A program made the translations under genes and the position numbers. The notes under the pieces are model-generated. The model was not told the DNA's origin and made no database searches. It worked only from the letters and a program-made list of their open reading frames with translations. Below are positions 6,622-8,391 of a stretch of 8,391 bases of DNA, piece after piece. Location: assembly GCA_002496955.1 (NCBI GenBank), contig DALZ01000074.1, positions 1 to 8,391 on the forward strand, written 5' to 3'. Every line of letters starts with the position of its first letter. Within the stretch, counting starts at the first letter, position 1. Origin of the DNA: Euryarchaeota archaeon UBA128. GTDB lineage: Archaea; Thermoplasmatota; Poseidoniia; Poseidoniales; Poseidoniaceae.

Positions 6622-8391
6622 TTAGAACATTTTCAGAATGTCACCAAACAAATCTTTTGCGTGACCTTCGCTTCGCTCAACTAAGCGCTTGACAATGAGT
6701 TCAGGCGTGGACCGAGCAAGATGATTTCTGATTGGATTACGGTCAACAATTAACTCTAATTGTGCATCTAGGCCACGCGCTTCAATTCCGTCTACTCGGA
6801 AATCATCCACACCAGATGCCTTGATTATTGCCGGTGCTAGATGGGTAACCAACATCATACAGGTATCCTTCTGCGCCCGTGCCGCTAATAACATCCCAGC
6901 AATGATACGGGCACCGGCACCTGGCTCAGTGATTGCTTCTAGTTCATCTGCTAGGATTAATTTCGGTGTTGGGTCACTGACCACGTTGGCCAATTCTACC
7001 AAAGTCTGTTCCAATGCGCCAGCACTCTGGGTTCCCCCAGCTTTAGCAAGTATGTGCATAGCATCCACTCGACCAACCTTTGCTGCTCGTGCAGGAACTG
7101 GTAATCCCATGTGGGCAAGAATACAAGTGTGGGCTAACAACTCTAAGAGCGTCGTCTTACCACCAGAATTAGCCCCGGTCAATAGCGCTAGTGATTGTCG
7201 GTCAGGTTTTGTTGCCGCAGTCCCCAATCCATATGTGACAGGGTCAGGTGTAATCCCGAGTAAAATGTGGCGGCCTTCATCGACCCAAATCCCATGGTTG
7301 GTCATTTCCGGCATTACGCATGAGTAATTATCTGCCCATCGGGCGATTGTTAGCCACTGGTCGATAATAACTAATTCTCGCACTGCTGATTCGCATCTAG
7401 TCTTCAGTGGCCCTAATTTTCTTGCCATGTTATAGACATGATTGGATTTTTGGGCATTGATTCTGTTGGCTAAATTCTCATCAATTTTCTCGATTACCTG
7501 CCGGTCTAATTTTGCCGGCCATTCGCTGGTAAAAATCACTGGAGGGCACCTAATACCACTACCATCCATGAATTCTGCGAGTCGGTTTACTGCCTCTTGC
7601 ATGGCATTATCGATTACATGGCCTGTGGCTTCCTTCAACCGTCGCTGAAAGCCACTGCCGTCTGCCAAGGCATCTAACAGTTCGGCGCCAGACAAGGCTA
7701 ATTTGGCGTCGTTCATGGTTTGTTCAACCGTTAAGTTGACCTCTTTCTCAAGTTCTTTGACAAATGACCACAATTGATCTTTCACTGTTTCTGCCTGTTC
7801 AACATCCCCTTCCTCGAATAATGAAAATACTAACTCTGGTAGCTCTTCGAGACCACTCAAAGAGTGTCTCAACATTGGTATGAATTCGCCGTTCTCTGCG
7901 GCGCTCCGTAACAGCGTGATAATTTGTGAGAGGGCTTGGATAGTCTTTCGATTCTTCTTGTACCAATCTAGAGTCATTTCTGGGAGAATGACCTCGGTTT
8001 CAGGATTACTACCCAGTACTATCCAACCGTCTGGGGCATCGCTCGGAGCACCACTACCAATCCACGTGACTTTCCCAAATACTGTATAATCTTTCCAAGT
8101 TTCACTGCTAGCAGGGGTTAGAACACGACAATGTTTTTTCAGTTCAGGTATTGCTTGCTTGGCCACAACTACACGGTCATAGCGTTCCGTATTGGGTTTG
8201 AGCGATGTGATACAGCGTAACTGTTCGGATATTTCTGATGACAACTTGCCATGATTATCACGGAAATCAATTGCCGATTGAATTGCCTTTCGTCGGGCGC
8301 TTTGGTCCTTTACAGGAGTCAATAATTGCAGCCTGCTCTTTGTTGCAGGAGAGGCAACAAATCCGGCAATCTGATCAATCAACTGTTGGTG
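6622..8391 (-). CDS. MutS-family ATPase, archaeal MutS5/MutS2-like, no Smr domain (5' partial)
   Basis: 589 residues are visible. The frame is open through the right edge, so the true start is outside; the TTG at 8382 is only the first possible start codon inside. The first visible residues (IDQIAGFVASPATKSRL) correspond to the N-terminal helix found near the beginning of MutS2-like proteins, so probably only about 5-20 residues are missing. Residues about 170-350 are mostly helical and charged, as expected for the MutS core/lever region. The C-terminal ATPase has Walker A GANSGGKT (406-413 of the visible part; 7153-7176), a QSAGALEQ stretch in the signature-loop region, Walker B LILADE (478-483; 6943-6960) continuing as LEAITEPGAG, and the TH of the H-loop (H517; 6841-6843). 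There is no mismatch-recognition N-terminal domain with the Phe-x-Glu motif and no C-terminal Smr nuclease domain. Such archaeal proteins are DNA-binding ATPases whose role in repair or recombination is unsettled. The stop codon abuts that of the lipoprotein gene. Confidence 0.92.
   Translation of the reverse strand, partial: HQQLIDQIAGFVASPATKSRLQLLTPVKDQSARRKAIQSAIDFRDNHGKLSSEISEQLRCITSLKPNTERYDRVVVAKQAIPELKKHCRVLTPASSETWKDYTVFGKVTWIGSGAPSDAPDGWIVLGSNPETEVILPEMTLDWYKKNRKTIQALSQIITLLRSAAENGEFIPMLRHSLSGLEELPELVFSLFEEGDVEQAETVKDQLWSFVKELEKEVNLTVEQTMNDAKLALSGAELLDALADGSGFQRRLKEATGHVIDNAMQEAVNRLAEFMDGSGIRCPPVIFTSEWPAKLDRQVIEKIDENLANRINAQKSNHVYNMARKLGPLKTRCESAVRELVIIDQWLTIARWADNYSCVMPEMTNHGIWVDEGRHILLGITPDPVTYGLGTAATKPDRQSLALLTGANSGGKTTLLELLAHTCILAHMGLPVPARAAKVGRVDAMHILAKAGGTQSAGALEQTLVELANVVSDPTPKLILADELEAITEPGAGARIIAGMLLAARAQKDTCMMLVTHLAPAIIKASGVDDFRVDGIEARGLDAQLELIVDRNPIRNHLARSTPELIVKRLVERSEGHAKDLFGDILKMF

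Noticed and set aside
6627..6641. Small inverted repeat ACATT-ttcag-AATGT at the convergent gene junction, as a terminator
   Set aside because: The stem is only 5 bp and AT-rich, has no adjoining T-run, and lies within the last codons of the MutS-like gene; a stem this short is expected by chance.
6821..7327. Plus-strand reading frame of 168 codons
   Set aside because: It is exactly antisense to the conserved ATPase domain of the MutS-like gene; codon constraint there explains its openness.
8380..8382. TTG as the start of the MutS-like gene
   Set aside because: The frame remains open to the window edge, and the alignment of the first residues to the MutS2-like N-terminal helix suggests a few more residues upstream, so this is an edge effect.

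Overview
The window carries four protein-coding genes and almost no spacer. Two run off the edges. I see no rRNA, tRNA, CRISPR array, insertion sequence or phage gene. The best guess for the source is a planktonic archaeon of the Thermoplasmatota (Marine Group II / Poseidoniales type). This is inferred from the archaeal flavour of the MutS-like ATPase, the archaeal-style lipoprotein and large secreted surface protein rich in N-glycosylation sequons, the moderate GC content and the tight packing. A bacterium is not excluded, because the isoleucyl-tRNA synthetase is of a type also common in bacteria.

Layout. Positions 1-1743 (minus strand) encode the first 581 residues of a large exported surface protein; its C-terminus lies beyond the left edge. 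It has a signal peptide or N-terminal anchor, a reelin/MAM-like beta-sandwich with paired cysteines, further beta-rich sequence and an Asp-rich D-x-N-x-D-G segment. A divergent intergenic region of about 110-140 bp (1744-1884) follows. Next is ileS (1885-5172, plus), a complete 1095-residue isoleucyl-tRNA synthetase of the eukaryote-like 'type 2' class. After 48 bp comes a lipoprotein gene on the same strand (5221-6621), probably folding as an Asp-box (BNR) beta-propeller. It meets, stop codon to stop codon with no base between, a minus-strand gene for a MutS-family ATPase (6622 to beyond 8391) whose first few residues lie off the right edge.

How the genes relate. ileS is housekeeping. The two exported proteins on either side of it suggest a cell-surface role but share no obvious pathway with it. 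The MutS-like ATPase acts on DNA inside the cell and is probably transcribed independently. I do not see a multi-gene defence, mobile or biosynthetic system.

The most notable single observation is in ileS. The class I signature motif reads G-I-H-H instead of H-x-G-H, so its first and third positions are swapped. This swap has been linked, in type 2 bacterial IleRS, to extreme resistance to mupirocin (pseudomonic acid).
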